Below, piece after piece: positions 28,443 to 38,296 of a stretch of DNA of 64,000 bases. The notes under the pieces were generated by a model. That model was not told the DNA's origin, searched no databases, and was given only the letters and a program-made list of their open reading frames with translations. Numbering within the stretch: the first letter of the stretch is position 1; every line of letters starts with the position of its first letter. Made by a program: the position numbers and the translations under genes. The stretch is taken from contig NZ_AHMO02000007.1 in the NCBI RefSeq assembly GCF_000243715.2, forward strand, positions 186,001 through 250,000, written 5' to 3'. The DNA is from Leptospira broomii serovar Hurstbridge str. 5399. Its GTDB lineage: Bacteria > Spirochaetota > Leptospiria > Leptospirales > Leptospiraceae.

Positions 28443-31400
28443 CTACTCGATATTCAGGATAATAAGCGTAATGTCGTCTTGGACCGGAGTCCCTCGCAGA
28501 AATTCATACACTCCCGCGATGATTTTCTCCGCCTGCCGATACGGATCGAATTGATTCGTAGATAACACTGAATTTAGGAATCGTTCCTCGCCGTATTCGA
28601 TTTTATCCGAATCGAATTGTTCGAAAATTCCGTCGGAAAATAAATATAGCCTGTCTCCTGAACGGATGCTGAATTCGCTATTTTTATAAGGATAATCTTT
28701 TACGAACCCTAATATTGCCCCCGTTTTAGGGAGGTCCTTCGTTTCTCCGTCGCGAAGTAAATATTGAGAAAGGTGTCCCGCAGACGCATATTTCAATTTC
28801 ATCTCATTCAAATCTAAGTCGGTTAATGTTGCGGTAAAATACAGAGTTTTATATTTAGTTAAAATCGCATTATTTAATTCGGATAATAGTTCTCCGGGAT
28901 CGTCGAATTTGAACTTAAGATTCTCGTATTCTCCTTTGATTGCCATAGTAATCAATGCCGCTTGGACTCCATGACCTGTCGCATCTGCTAAGAAGAATCT
29001 GTATTTACCGTCTTTGACGACCGATAAGTCGTAAAAATCTCCTCCAACCTCGTCCATCGGCAAATAGCTAACCGAGTAACGTAAACCCGGTATCGTGAAA
29101 TGCTCGGGCAGAATACTACGTTGAATCCTCTTCGAATATAGCATATCTTTCCGGATGATTTCTAAGGACCTTGCCAGCTCATCCGTTCTTTCCGCGACTT
29201 TTTGTTCCAATTCGGAATTCATGGAAGTGATATCTTCGTAAAGCTTTGCGTTCTCCAAAGAAATTGCGGCTTGAGCCGATAGAATTTCCAAAATTTCCAA
29301 TCTATGCTGGTCGAAGATTCCGGAGGTCAGACGATTTTCCAAATAAAGAACGCAAAGAATTCTACCTTGTTTCGTAATCGGCATGCACAATAACGACTTG
29401 GGTTTGCTTCGTCTAACGTACGGGTTTACGGAATATAAAGGATCTTTCGAAGCGTCCGCTAGTAAAACTCTTTGCCCCGATCGAAAACAGTAATAAACGA
29501 CTTCCGTAGGCAATAGGTGAGCAGCATCATCCAACGTCATCGGCTTGGGCAAAAACCCATGCTCTTCGATATCGGATCCGGCCCGCAAGTATAACTCCCT
29601 ACCTTCCGGAAGGACCAAAAAACCTCTAGTCGCAGCGGCACTTTCCATGATCGTTCTAACTAATTGCCGCAGGAGTTCTCCTAACTCGATTACTCCCGAA
29701 ATGCTTTGAGAAGCTTTCAAAACCGTCCTCAAATCAAGATTGTAGCTAGTGGCAAGTATGGAATCGGATAATACTCTTCCCAAAGAATGCTTGCCGGTCG
29801 AAGAGACTCTGAGCACTTCTTCAAACTCTTCCTTTAGGGACTCCACGAGAGATTTTGCTCCCCAGTATCCGTAAAGCCGGAGTGAATTTTGTAGAAGAAA
29901 CTTTCCGTACGAAAGACGATCCCTTCTTATATTCCATCGGGCCGCGTGTTCAAAAACGACCGCTTTCCGAAGGTCGCTGCTTTCATACTCGGCCTCCTTA
30001 ATTGCATCCTCGTAATAAACGCTAGCCGCGTCTTCTTTTCCCTGGAATTCCGCAATTTCCGCCTTTAATACGGAGGCATAAGCGCTAAACGCAGTCGGAT
30101 AAATTCTTTGCCATCGAGTGAAAAGAGATCGCGAATTCCTGAGAAAAAGTCTTTCGGAAAATCTTAATTTTCGACCCAAATCCGAAAATTTAAGTAACAG
30201 CATGGATTTATAAAATCTATATTCCGAATATAGGAATAGAATTCTGGATTTTTCCACATCTTCTTTATATTTATCTAAAATACGATCGGCTTCGACATAA
30301 TTTCTGGATAAATACGCCGAAGTCCCGATAAGAGTCGCATACCAAGAATTCGCGGTACCGTTTCCGGCATGAGAAAGAACCGAATCTTCGAAGTTTTTAT
30401 GACTCAGTACTGATTCTTTGAACCGTATCGATTCGTTAGTCTTTCCCTCAATTCGGTCCAGGTAGGATTCGGAAGTATATAAAAATATATTCAAAATATC
30501 GTAATTGAGTTTCGATCCTCTTTCTATATTTTCCCGAATCTTCTCCCTATAAGAATAGGAGTTTTCCGCCGAATAAAGTTGATACATATTCTGGGAAAAA
30601 AGAGCGTAACCGGCCCATAAATAGTCCCCGTGCTGCAGGCATTTGTGATATGACTCTTCGGCAAAATCCACGATAGTGCGAAAAGGGTGCTTAAAATAAT
30701 CCAGTAAGATTGTGCGACCGAAAATATATCTTCCGTAAAGGTGATCCGCGTCGAAGCGCTCCAAAATCCCTTCCGCCAATCGCCAATATCGCAGGGATAA
30801 TTCGAAGTTTCCGGTTCCTGCTAAGATTACGGAACCGAATCCGGCATATCCGAAAAAGCTAGGAGGAGAATTTCCTTCTTTAAGAGTAAGATTAATAAGT
30901 TTTAAATATAAATACGCCATAACGGTAGCATCCATATGCTTTCCGTAATTGAGCAAATTAACGATAATGTTAACTGCCTCCACTTTATGCGGGTTCTTAT
31001 TTTCCTTTGCATTAATGAGTTTTTCGGGACTCCTCCCTCTGCCGTAAACGATCATTTTTAGAAGTTCAAATAGGAGCCCCGCGATTCCGGGTTTGCCCCT
31101 AAATCGGATCCCGAGGCATTCCAAAGCGTCGACCCCGATTTTATATGCGGATTCAAGATCGTTAAAAACGTTCATGACCTCCAACTGCATTAAATATACG
31201 TCGACTTTCTCGATCGGATTCTCGGCTTTTACCAGTAATTCCGCAACGATTTCCTCCGCCTCTTCCCTCTTGGATAGATAATAGGCGGATTCCGCCAAAG
31301 ATTTCATAATGTTAAACGAAGTTTTTCTATCGGAGCGCCAATGGTTTTTTCTTAAAAGAGATGAAAGAAGCCTGAATATCGAATAAGCCGATTCGTAAGC

Positions 31401-33719
31401 TGCGGAGGCTTTTGCCGCATTTCCTGCTAAGACCGTGTAATGAAAAAAATCCTCGCTACCTTCTTCATCTTCGCGCAACTCTTGTGATCGAACGAGATGA
31501 CTCGCTATCTCCAGAACCAACGCCCCGTTACCGTTCTCTTTTTCTCGTTCGATTAGAATGCGCGCGAGTCGCTTATGGATTATACCGCGCTCGGTCGGCT
31601 CAGTAGCATCCGAAATCCCCTGACTCATCCTATCGTGAGAAAAACGAAACTGCACTTCGGACAACGAAGAAAGAAGTCCCGATTCTTCGATTTTTCCCTG
31701 CGAAATATATTGTAGGGCAGGAAATAACATCGTTCCCGATTCTCGATAGAATAAAATACCTTCCTTTACGCTTTCTCGAATACCGCGCGCGAGCAGGTCC
31801 GGCTTTTCCTTGAAAAAATCGTATAATATTCTAAGATCAAACTTTGCACCGATACAAGCACCCACTCGTAATACGAGGGCGGTCTCTTCCGGCAATCGCG
31901 CAATTCTTTCAAAAACAAGATCGAGAACGTTTTCTGTGACGCCTCTTTGAAGAATCCGATCCCATTCCGGAACGTAACGCGATGTAGTCGAATTGAAAGT
32001 TAGGCAAGAATCCTGAAAAAGCGACTTTAAGAACTGATGTAAGAATAAAGGATTACCGTCCGTCTTGGATATTAATATCTCCACCAACTTATCCGCGTCG
32101 TCCGCATCTATGTATAAGCTATCCGAAACGTACTTACGTACGCTTTCTCGACTCAATGGACCCAGCGTTATTTCTCGGACCTCCAGACCTGGAGCAAGCT
32201 CCTTTCCCTTTAAACTAGCAAACTCCCCTTCCTCGATCCGACTAGCCAGAACGAATAGCAAACCTTCCCATTCTTCACTTTGCAGAATAAATTCGATTAA
32301 AGAAACGGAGGCAGGATCCGCCCACTGAACATCATCCATCAAGATGACGGCCGGGTTCTTTTTATCGAAGCATAAGCATAAAAACCTCAGCGCTACTGCA
32401 AATAAGGTCTTTTCATCCCTGGCTTTTTTCCGATCCCTTGCTTTATCGGTAACCCCGAGAAGGTTTACCAGATCCGGTAAAAAGTGGGCTAAAATTTCAA
32501 AATTTTCACCTAACGTTTCTTTAATATAGCTCCGAAGACGTACTATCTCCTCTTCCTTACGCTCCAGGATCGTTCGAAGAAGGTCCCCCATCATTTGTCT
32601 AAATGCGAAATAGGGAATGCCCCGCTTGTCCTCCTCGAACTTTCCTCGAATCAATTGAACCGAATATATGTCCAAGTAGGAGATCGCATCCTCTACCAAA
32701 GTCGTCTTTCCTGTTCCGGATTTTCCCCGAACTACGACGACCCCTCGCTTGCCGGAGGTAACACTAACGATAGCGGATTCGATCGTTTTTCTTTGCTTTT
32801 CCCTATCGTAAACGCGATCAGAGTCACGAAACCCGGTCCTCTGCTCGTAAACGCCGGGCAGAAATTCTGAAAGCTTTCGCTTTGAATGTAAAGATTCCTT
32901 AATATTCTTTAAATCATGAGTTAGACTTTCGAGCGAGCGATATCGCTCTTCGGGCATTTTGGAAAGCAATTTGTCTACGACATCGGAAACGGCTCTCGGT
33001 ACATCGTCCCGTAATTTTGTGAGAGAAACCGGCGATCGAGCAATATGATAATGGATTAATTCCAGAGGGTCATCGGAATTGAATGGAGGAACTCCCACTA
33101 AGATCTGATAAAATAAGGCACCCAAGGAATAAGCGTCTGAACGGGAATCGACCGCTCTATTTAAGCGTCCGGTATTTTCCGGAGAGCAATATGCGAGCAA
33201 ATCGAAGGTATAGCGCTGAGGGACATACCCTCCTTTGTCCGAAAGTAAAAGAGAAGCACCTCCCAGCCATGCCAGTTTCGAAACGCGAGATGCCGGGTCA
33301 TAAAAAAAGGCCTTGGGAGAGATTTGATTATGAACGATTCCGACTGAATGTAGTTTAAAAAGGTTTTCGGATAATGACAGGGCCATTTCCAAAAATTCCT
33401 CTATTTCGATATTAGGACTGCCCGAGAGTCGCTTTTCCAAAAGGCCGAAGGAAACGTTTTCATAAACCAGACAGATCCGTTCGGAAACGTCTACCATCAT
33501 TTCCGGTCGTAAAATTCCGGAATCCGACACTAACTTTCCGAGTTCGAATTCGTTTACGAAATAAAAAGAGGAAGCTTCCTTTGCGTCGACTTTTTGAACG
33601 CGAATAATTTTAGCGTCTCGGACAGAACCAAAAAACCCCCGGTAGGTGACGGAGAAAGAATCCTCATGGATTTGTTCCCCCAACTCGTAGGGAATTTTTT
33701 CGGTTTTCGCCTTAGCCAT
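28443..33719 (-). CDS. pseudokinase-AAA ATPase-GAF-SpoIIE phosphatase, 1758 residues
   Basis: A giant signalling protein. An N-terminal kinase-like domain (about 10-275) is followed by an AAA/STAND-type ATPase (about 300-600, P-loop GKSGTGKTT near 335), a long helical-repeat region (about 700-1300), a GAF domain (about 1340-1500), a coiled coil and a SpoIIE/PP2C phosphatase (about 1550-1758, with GGDFYD, ADATGHG, FSDGIFEQF, VQDDITL intact). The kinase motifs are degenerate: HRD is HNQ (130-132), DFG is WLG (151-153) and the glycine loop is lost, while SPENTGR and DSRSDAYSLG survive. It resembles the cyanobacterial HstK layout with the histidine kinase replaced by a phosphatase. It is the last gene of an operon with the Pyr4-like and MpaB-type genes. 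Confidence 0.93.
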   Translation of the reverse strand: MAKAKTEKIPYELGEQIHEDSFSVTYRGFFGSVRDAKIIRVQKVDAKEASSFYFVNEFELGKLVSDSGILRPEMMVDVSERICLVYENVSFGLLEKRLSGSPNIEIEEFLEMALSLSENLFKLHSVGIVHNQISPKAFFYDPASRVSKLAWLGGASLLLSDKGGYVPQRYTFDLLAYCSPENTGRLNRAVDSRSDAYSLGALFYQILVGVPPFNSDDPLELIHYHIARSPVSLTKLRDDVPRAVSDVVDKLLSKMPEERYRSLESLTHDLKNIKESLHSKRKLSEFLPGVYEQRTGFRDSDRVYDREKQRKTIESAIVSVTSGKRGVVVVRGKSGTGKTTLVEDAISYLDIYSVQLIRGKFEEDKRGIPYFAFRQMMGDLLRTILERKEEEIVRLRSYIKETLGENFEILAHFLPDLVNLLGVTDKARDRKKARDEKTLFAVALRFLCLCFDKKNPAVILMDDVQWADPASVSLIEFILQSEEWEGLLFVLASRIEEGEFASLKGKELAPGLEVREITLGPLSRESVRKYVSDSLYIDADDADKLVEILISKTDGNPLFLHQFLKSLFQDSCLTFNSTTSRYVPEWDRILQRGVTENVLDLVFERIARLPEETALVLRVGACIGAKFDLRILYDFFKEKPDLLARGIRESVKEGILFYRESGTMLFPALQYISQGKIEESGLLSSLSEVQFRFSHDRMSQGISDATEPTERGIIHKRLARILIEREKENGNGALVLEIASHLVRSQELREDEEGSEDFFHYTVLAGNAAKASAAYESAYSIFRLLSSLLRKNHWRSDRKTSFNIMKSLAESAYYLSKREEAEEIVAELLVKAENPIEKVDVYLMQLEVMNVFNDLESAYKIGVDALECLGIRFRGKPGIAGLLFELLKMIVYGRGRSPEKLINAKENKNPHKVEAVNIIVNLLNYGKHMDATVMAYLYLKLINLTLKEGNSPPSFFGYAGFGSVILAGTGNFELSLRYWRLAEGILERFDADHLYGRYIFGRTILLDYFKHPFRTIVDFAEESYHKCLQHGDYLWAGYALFSQNMYQLYSAENSYSYREKIRENIERGSKLNYDILNIFLYTSESYLDRIEGKTNESIRFKESVLSHKNFEDSVLSHAGNGTANSWYATLIGTSAYLSRNYVEADRILDKYKEDVEKSRILFLYSEYRFYKSMLLLKFSDLGRKLRFSERLFLRNSRSLFTRWQRIYPTAFSAYASVLKAEIAEFQGKEDAASVYYEDAIKEAEYESSDLRKAVVFEHAARWNIRRDRLSYGKFLLQNSLRLYGYWGAKSLVESLKEEFEEVLRVSSTGKHSLGRVLSDSILATSYNLDLRTVLKASQSISGVIELGELLRQLVRTIMESAAATRGFLVLPEGRELYLRAGSDIEEHGFLPKPMTLDDAAHLLPTEVVYYCFRSGQRVLLADASKDPLYSVNPYVRRSKPKSLLCMPITKQGRILCVLYLENRLTSGIFDQHRLEILEILSAQAAISLENAKLYEDITSMNSELEQKVAERTDELARSLEIIRKDMLYSKRIQRSILPEHFTIPGLRYSVSYLPMDEVGGDFYDLSVVKDGKYRFFLADATGHGVQAALITMAIKGEYENLKFKFDDPGELLSELNNAILTKYKTLYFTATLTDLDLNEMKLKYASAGHLSQYLLRDGETKDLPKTGAILGFVKDYPYKNSEFSIRSGDRLYLFSDGIFEQFDSDKIEYGEERFLNSVLSTNQFDPYRQAEKIIAGVYEFLRGTPVQDDITLIILNIE

Positions 33720-33725
33720 GCGTCA

Positions 33726-34388
33726 TTAACTTAATCGTTTAAAATTTATTAAATAATATGAATCGGCGATGAAGCAAAGCACACCTAAAATCAGCACGAA
33801 ATATTCCGTCGGGAAGTAAAGAAACAAGAAAACCGTAAAAAAAGCGTTCCCGACCAATTTTGCCCAAGAAACCGGATGCGAAAAGAGACTCGGATTTTTC
33901 ATCCTAATAAACAAAAGAGGATATAACCCCGAAATAAATAAATTCAAAATATACGCCGAATTTGAACCGGTAAACAAATCGTATCCCCCTTTGTGGAACG
34001 CGTAAATTAAGGTCCCCCAAGAAATTACGAGAAACGCTAAAAGGAATCGATACCCTATGTCGCTTATAGGAAAGGACAATTGCTTTTTACCGAATCGAAT
34101 GACATGATAGAAGATGACGACATCAAGAACGAAAGCAAGCCTATATCCCCATAATAAAATGGCTCCCATCGGTTCTTGAATCACAAAACCCCAAAGAAAT
34201 TCCCAAATAATATTTCCGCAGGCAATGAAAACGGGCATCTCTACGAAATGGGATTTAAACGGCGCAATCACGAGAACGAGATACATATAAGCCCAAAAAA
34301 TGACTCCGAGAAAGAGCAGAATATTTTCCGCTAGAGTATATCTTCCGAAAAGATCGGGATCCGAAAAAATTTTGTTCAAGAATTCCAT
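33726..34388 (-). CDS. seven-helix membrane protein resembling Pyr4/PaxB-type terpene cyclases
   Basis: A 220-residue membrane protein, read from the ATG at 34388, 4 bp after the upstream gene's stop; the longer frame to 34577 overlaps that gene and is rejected. About seven helices fill most of the chain. GNIIWEF places an acidic residue, Glu63, inside a helix, and Asp209 lies in the last one (FIADSYYL). Fungal Pyr4-family cyclases are about 240 residues with seven helices and essential Glu and Asp at matching places. The resemblance comes from memory of that family, not a search, so the assignment is tentative. Confidence 0.5.
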   Translation of the reverse strand: MEFLNKIFSDPDLFGRYTLAENILLFLGVIFWAYMYLVLVIAPFKSHFVEMPVFIACGNIIWEFLWGFVIQEPMGAILLWGYRLAFVLDVVIFYHVIRFGKKQLSFPISDIGYRFLLAFLVISWGTLIYAFHKGGYDLFTGSNSAYILNLFISGLYPLLFIRMKNPSLFSHPVSWAKLVGNAFFTVFLFLYFPTEYFVLILGVLCFIADSYYLINFKRLS

Positions 34389-34392
34389 CGGT

Positions 34393-35517
34393 TTATACCC
34401 CCCAATTTTCCCGTAACGACGGTGGAATCCAGAAGCGGGCTCGCTTCCCGTCATAATAAAAATGATCCATCGAAAATAGAAGTTTAGACGAGAAAAAGGA
34501 AACAAGTTTTCCGAATCCCCTATCCTCATCCAAATGAAAATCAGCATCCACAAAAATTCTTTCAAGGAAGTTCCCAAGCAGATCTTTGGGAGGCCAAGGT
34601 AGACCTAAAACTTTAGAAGTATCTTCACCCATGTAGGTTTGTATAAAGTAAAGCGGCAGATTATCGAAAAGATTTCCAGGAAGCATATATTCCATAAAAT
34701 CAATAAGCGATTGAGTTAAAATCTTACCCGCATCGGACGGTTTTCTTTGGTCTAGAAAAATCGATTCTCCGAACGAATGGGCGTCCGAAAAACTTTCCGG
34801 GCAAAGCTCGGGTTTTACTCCTATGAGGTGACCCACGACCCTCCATAAATGAATAAACGAATCTTTCTCTTCCTCGGTTAAAAGAATACTAGATTGGGCT
34901 AGACCTTCTATCACTAGGCTTGAAAATGACTGAAGAGTTCCGGCCATATCTTCCTGATTAATAGGTTTGCCTAAGTCGGGATTCCATTCCGGGCTTTGAG
35001 AAAGAAAGTAACGAATGGAAGCGTGCATCAGGCGAACTTTTTGGGAAACTCTTATGCCTCGCCCGTTCGGACCTAACCCGTCGGCTTGCAAAACGGAAAT
35101 AACAAATTGAGTCGTTTCCATTAATCGCCGATTTACGTTGGAAAGGGATCGATTTTGTTCCACTAAGCGACCCGTTCTCAAAAGGACCTGAGCGCCGTCC
35201 CCGCAAGAATATGCCATCGGAAGAGACTTAACGCAGAGCATCATTAAAATCTGCCCTCCAAAGCGACTAAATATGCCTTGGGCCTGCCGGATTTTATTCT
35301 GATCCGTCCAGTCCGGCAGCACCTCGGTGGTTTCGAAATATTCTTCGAAGTACGGCGGAAGTCCGGGGGGGATCGGATCGGAGTTTTTAGCAAGAAAATC
35401 GAAAAAAAGTAATGTCTTCGGTTGATCGAACGCGGATTCATGAAAGAATTTTCTAATAATCTCATCCGCGATCGGATCCGTTTCTTGTCGCAGCGCTCTA
35501 AGTTCCTTCGTATCCAT
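34393..35517 (-). CDS. oxygenase MpaB family protein (DUF2236)
   Basis: About 374 residues, starting at the ATG at 35517 with GGAG 9 nt upstream; a TTG start at 35532 is less likely. The family pattern is clear: the ADEIIRKFF start, GGQILMMLCVKSLPMAYS, the LLRTGRLVEQ segment, RLMETTQFVISVL, and KVRLMHASIRYFL with the conserved His. DUF2236 proteins include MpaB and latex-clearing-protein-like haem oxygenases acting on terpenoid or rubber-like substrates. It is probably a haem-dependent oxygenase; the substrate is unknown. It heads an operon with the Pyr4-like membrane protein and the pseudokinase. Confidence 0.82.
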   Translation of the reverse strand: MDTKELRALRQETDPIADEIIRKFFHESAFDQPKTLLFFDFLAKNSDPIPPGLPPYFEEYFETTEVLPDWTDQNKIRQAQGIFSRFGGQILMMLCVKSLPMAYSCGDGAQVLLRTGRLVEQNRSLSNVNRRLMETTQFVISVLQADGLGPNGRGIRVSQKVRLMHASIRYFLSQSPEWNPDLGKPINQEDMAGTLQSFSSLVIEGLAQSSILLTEEEKDSFIHLWRVVGHLIGVKPELCPESFSDAHSFGESIFLDQRKPSDAGKILTQSLIDFMEYMLPGNLFDNLPLYFIQTYMGEDTSKVLGLPWPPKDLLGNFLERIFVDADFHLDEDRGFGKLVSFFSSKLLFSMDHFYYDGKRARFWIPPSLRENWGV

Positions 35518-35619
35518 CTGCAGTAACTCCAACTCTAGCTTTCTAGGATTGGCAACTGTAATATTCGGATATTAAAAAGAAAGCACTTGTAAAAAAATCC
35601 GGAACGAAATCCTTGTTTC

Positions 35620-37008
35620 ATGCCCGCGCTTCAAACTCGAGGAAAACGCCTCTTTTCCCTAATATTCTTATGTATGATATTGACTACTCGAGATCTTCTT
35701 TCAGTCGGGATCTTTCAGCCCTCCCATAATGCTCGTTATGGCGGAATGGGCGGAACAAATTTAGCCATAGGCGGTTCACCGATGGACATCGGTACGAATC
35801 CCGCCAATTTAGGACTCTCTTCAAAAAAAGAACTGGAATTCGGAGTTTCTTTACCTTACATTCGTTCGGTATATACGGATAAGTTCCAAGATCCCGATCC
35901 TAATTTAGCTTATACGAATTCTCAAAATTATAATGTTCTTGCTCCGCTTCCGTACATGGCGATCCGGATTCCTATTTCCGAGAAGTTAACTTATGGCGGC
36001 GGTGTCTATGTTCCCGGCGGAGGGAACGGAAACGTTAGCGAATTAAATCGCGCGACACCGAACGGTCAAACTTTTCAAAATTGGTCCGGGCTGAATATTT
36101 CAGGTCCGATCGGCGACTCGAGAAGAATTAAGGAATCCTATTCTAGTACGTTTTATGTAGTAAAGAATACTCATGCACTTTCCTATAAAATCGGAAATCT
36201 ATTGGTCGGGGCCGGAATAGAAGGCATTTACTCGCATCAAATAGCCTATCAAAAATACTATGATCCGACCGGATCGGTGGAACTTCCGGGTCAGGGATTT
36301 TACTACAGAAGTCGAAACGCATTCTCCCTAGGCGGAATTTTCGGCCTGACCTATCAACTTACCGAGAATATAAAGGCCGCCTATTCTTACCAGACGTCCG
36401 CAAAGCTTCCCTTAGACGGTGATATGCAAGTCGGAGCGAATCCGGGAAGAACAGGCGTCTCCGCAGCTTTCTATCTTCCCGAACGTCACGGACTTGGCGT
36501 TTCCTATGGTACGGAAAAGTTTCGTATCGGAATGGACTTCCTTTACTATAATTATAGCTCTTATGTAACGACCTATAAACAAGTGTTAGCCGCCTCTTGG
36601 TATCCTACTCCATTCGGAAATACGAATACGATTCCTCAGAATCTGGACTATCATGATGCTTGGGCCGCGGGAATCGGCGGAGAATACGAATCCGATTCTT
36701 GGATCTATCGTGCGGGAGCTCGCCATAATACAGGAGTGTTGCGATCCGACGGCACAAATGCTCTTCAAGCCGGAATCATGGTCCAAGATCTCGTTTCGGT
36801 CGGTCTCGGCTATAAAAAAGACAAATGGAAATTCGATTTTACCTTTTTATATTATCTACCCGCACGAGTCACCGGACAACTTACTAGCGATTGGACGCTT
36901 GTCCACACGGCGTTCGGCCCGACGGACATCAGATTGCAGGAATTTCAGCATTCCTTAAAGTCGGATATTCCCGCCCTAATGTTCGGTGCCAATAGGACTT
37001 TTGATTAA
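35620..37008 (+). CDS. OmpP1/FadL/TodX-type outer membrane protein
   Basis: A 462-residue outer-membrane beta-barrel with a signal peptide (about 1-29). The mature N-terminus (HNARYGGMGGTNLAIGG, DIGTNPANLGL) is the N-terminal plug region of FadL proteins, and alternating strands fill the rest. FadL channels take up long-chain fatty acids or other hydrophobic compounds. It is divergent from the MpaB-type oxygenase gene, 102 bp away, which suggests, without proving, that the imported substrate may be hydrophobic and oxidised inside. The terminal segment is Phe-Asp, not the usual terminal Phe. Confidence 0.88.
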   Translation: MPALQTRGKRLFSLIFLCMILTTRDLLSVGIFQPSHNARYGGMGGTNLAIGGSPMDIGTNPANLGLSSKKELEFGVSLPYIRSVYTDKFQDPDPNLAYTNSQNYNVLAPLPYMAIRIPISEKLTYGGGVYVPGGGNGNVSELNRATPNGQTFQNWSGLNISGPIGDSRRIKESYSSTFYVVKNTHALSYKIGNLLVGAGIEGIYSHQIAYQKYYDPTGSVELPGQGFYYRSRNAFSLGGIFGLTYQLTENIKAAYSYQTSAKLPLDGDMQVGANPGRTGVSAAFYLPERHGLGVSYGTEKFRIGMDFLYYNYSSYVTTYKQVLAASWYPTPFGNTNTIPQNLDYHDAWAAGIGGEYESDSWIYRAGARHNTGVLRSDGTNALQAGIMVQDLVSVGLGYKKDKWKFDFTFLYYLPARVTGQLTSDWTLVHTAFGPTDIRLQEFQHSLKSDIPALMFGANRTFD

Positions 37009-37028
37009 AAATCGGAGCGAAAAACGAT

Positions 37029-37859
37029 TCAAGAATTCCTTTTTTTTAACTTCAGAAACAAAATGGAAACCAAACTTACGAAATCGACGATCGGTAACAA
37101 TAAGATCAAAGGATGCAATAATCCGAACAATACGAAGGTAAGTAAGAAGAAACAAGTGAATACACCTCCGCGAATTCCTGCTGCGATCAAGGGATCCAAT
37201 CGATATCGCACGGCTATAAAATTATAATATGCAAGAAGTATAATTTGTCCGGCAAGAATATGGATCGGGCCAAAAAGAATTTTGTCGTCCTTCCAACCAA
37301 AAAACCTACTATCCGAGAAATGAAAAAATCGTAGAAATCCGTCGGTAAAAAATAAAATCCAAAGCCCCAAACAGAGCAAGTAAACCGCGAACAAGAACCG
37401 ATTTTTATGTTCGAACTTCAGCTCCTTTCCGATTCGACCTTCGATTTTAGGCATATCGTCCCGCAAAGATTTCCAAGTAATGATGGCGCCTAAAACATCG
37501 ATCGTTAATTGTACGGTTAGATAAAAGAGAAAAAAGCCTCTGAAAGAACTCGGAGCCGAAGAAGAAGGGCTTAAGAAATAAAATAAAAATGCGACGATCA
37601 AATAATAGCCCGCTATAAAAAGTCTGGCAGGAACCGAAGCTGCCGCAAATGAAGTTAACGTCCGGCCTTTCCAATACCATATTGCAAAGATATAATGGAA
37701 AAGAGCCAACGCGAGAATAAACAGAATTTCTTGCTTTTCCTCATATGCCGAAAGATAAGCGAATCCCTGCCAGATCAAAATCCAAGTTCCGACGCAAAGA
37801 TTCCAGAAACTGTTCCATCTTAAAGATCGACTAACTAACGTATGCGACAAAGTTTTCAT
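37029..37859 (-). CDS. polytopic membrane protein of unknown function
   Basis: A 276-residue protein with about eight hydrophobic helices and a highly basic C-terminus. No catalytic motif, signal peptide or recognised family was found. It is convergent with the FadL-type gene, with 20 bp between their stops. Its neighbours give little help; it could be an enzyme-like integral protein or a transporter accessory. Confidence 0.7.
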   Translation of the reverse strand: MKTLSHTLVSRSLRWNSFWNLCVGTWILIWQGFAYLSAYEEKQEILFILALALFHYIFAIWYWKGRTLTSFAAASVPARLFIAGYYLIVAFLFYFLSPSSSAPSSFRGFFLFYLTVQLTIDVLGAIITWKSLRDDMPKIEGRIGKELKFEHKNRFLFAVYLLCLGLWILFFTDGFLRFFHFSDSRFFGWKDDKILFGPIHILAGQIILLAYYNFIAVRYRLDPLIAAGIRGGVFTCFFLLTFVLFGLLHPLILLLPIVDFVSLVSILFLKLKKRNS

Positions 37860-38296
37860 CGGCGTTTTTTCCTTTCTCTTCGGTCAACCATCTTCCCTTT
37901 ACGTAAAAAGGATTCAAATATCTTTCATAATCTCACATCTAATTCATGATTTCTTTTCTAAAACGAATTATAGCCTCTAACGAGAAACAGGTTTAGTGTG
38001 TTTTCCGTTCCAGTCCAAACCTTTCGTTCTACTCGAAGAAACGACTGACAAAGATTCCGATCGATATACCGTAACCGATTATAGAATTTCAAAATAGGGA
38101 CTTGGACTCGATTTCTAAAACTCGATTTGCAACCTTGCGGATCATGAAAATCCGAATCATAATCTCTTCTGTACCGGAAAGAATTTAGTCTAATATGCTG
38201 AATTAACTCATAAACTAGTTTGAATTTTGTTTACTATTTTTCGTTTTAACGGAATATTATCTATAATAATAGAATACACGTAAGGAGAGATAAACT
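37860..38296. other. 437-bp non-coding region upstream of the serine acetyltransferase gene
   Basis: An A+T-rich divergent intergenic region. It should hold promoters for the membrane protein on the left and the acetyltransferase on the right, ending in an AAGGAG site before 38297. No RNA gene, strong hairpin or palindrome was recognised. Confidence 0.5.

Noticed and set aside
33726..34577. Longer form of the seven-helix membrane protein
   Set aside because: It overlaps the upstream oxygenase gene by 185 bp and has an unlikely N-terminus; the ATG at 34388 fits better.
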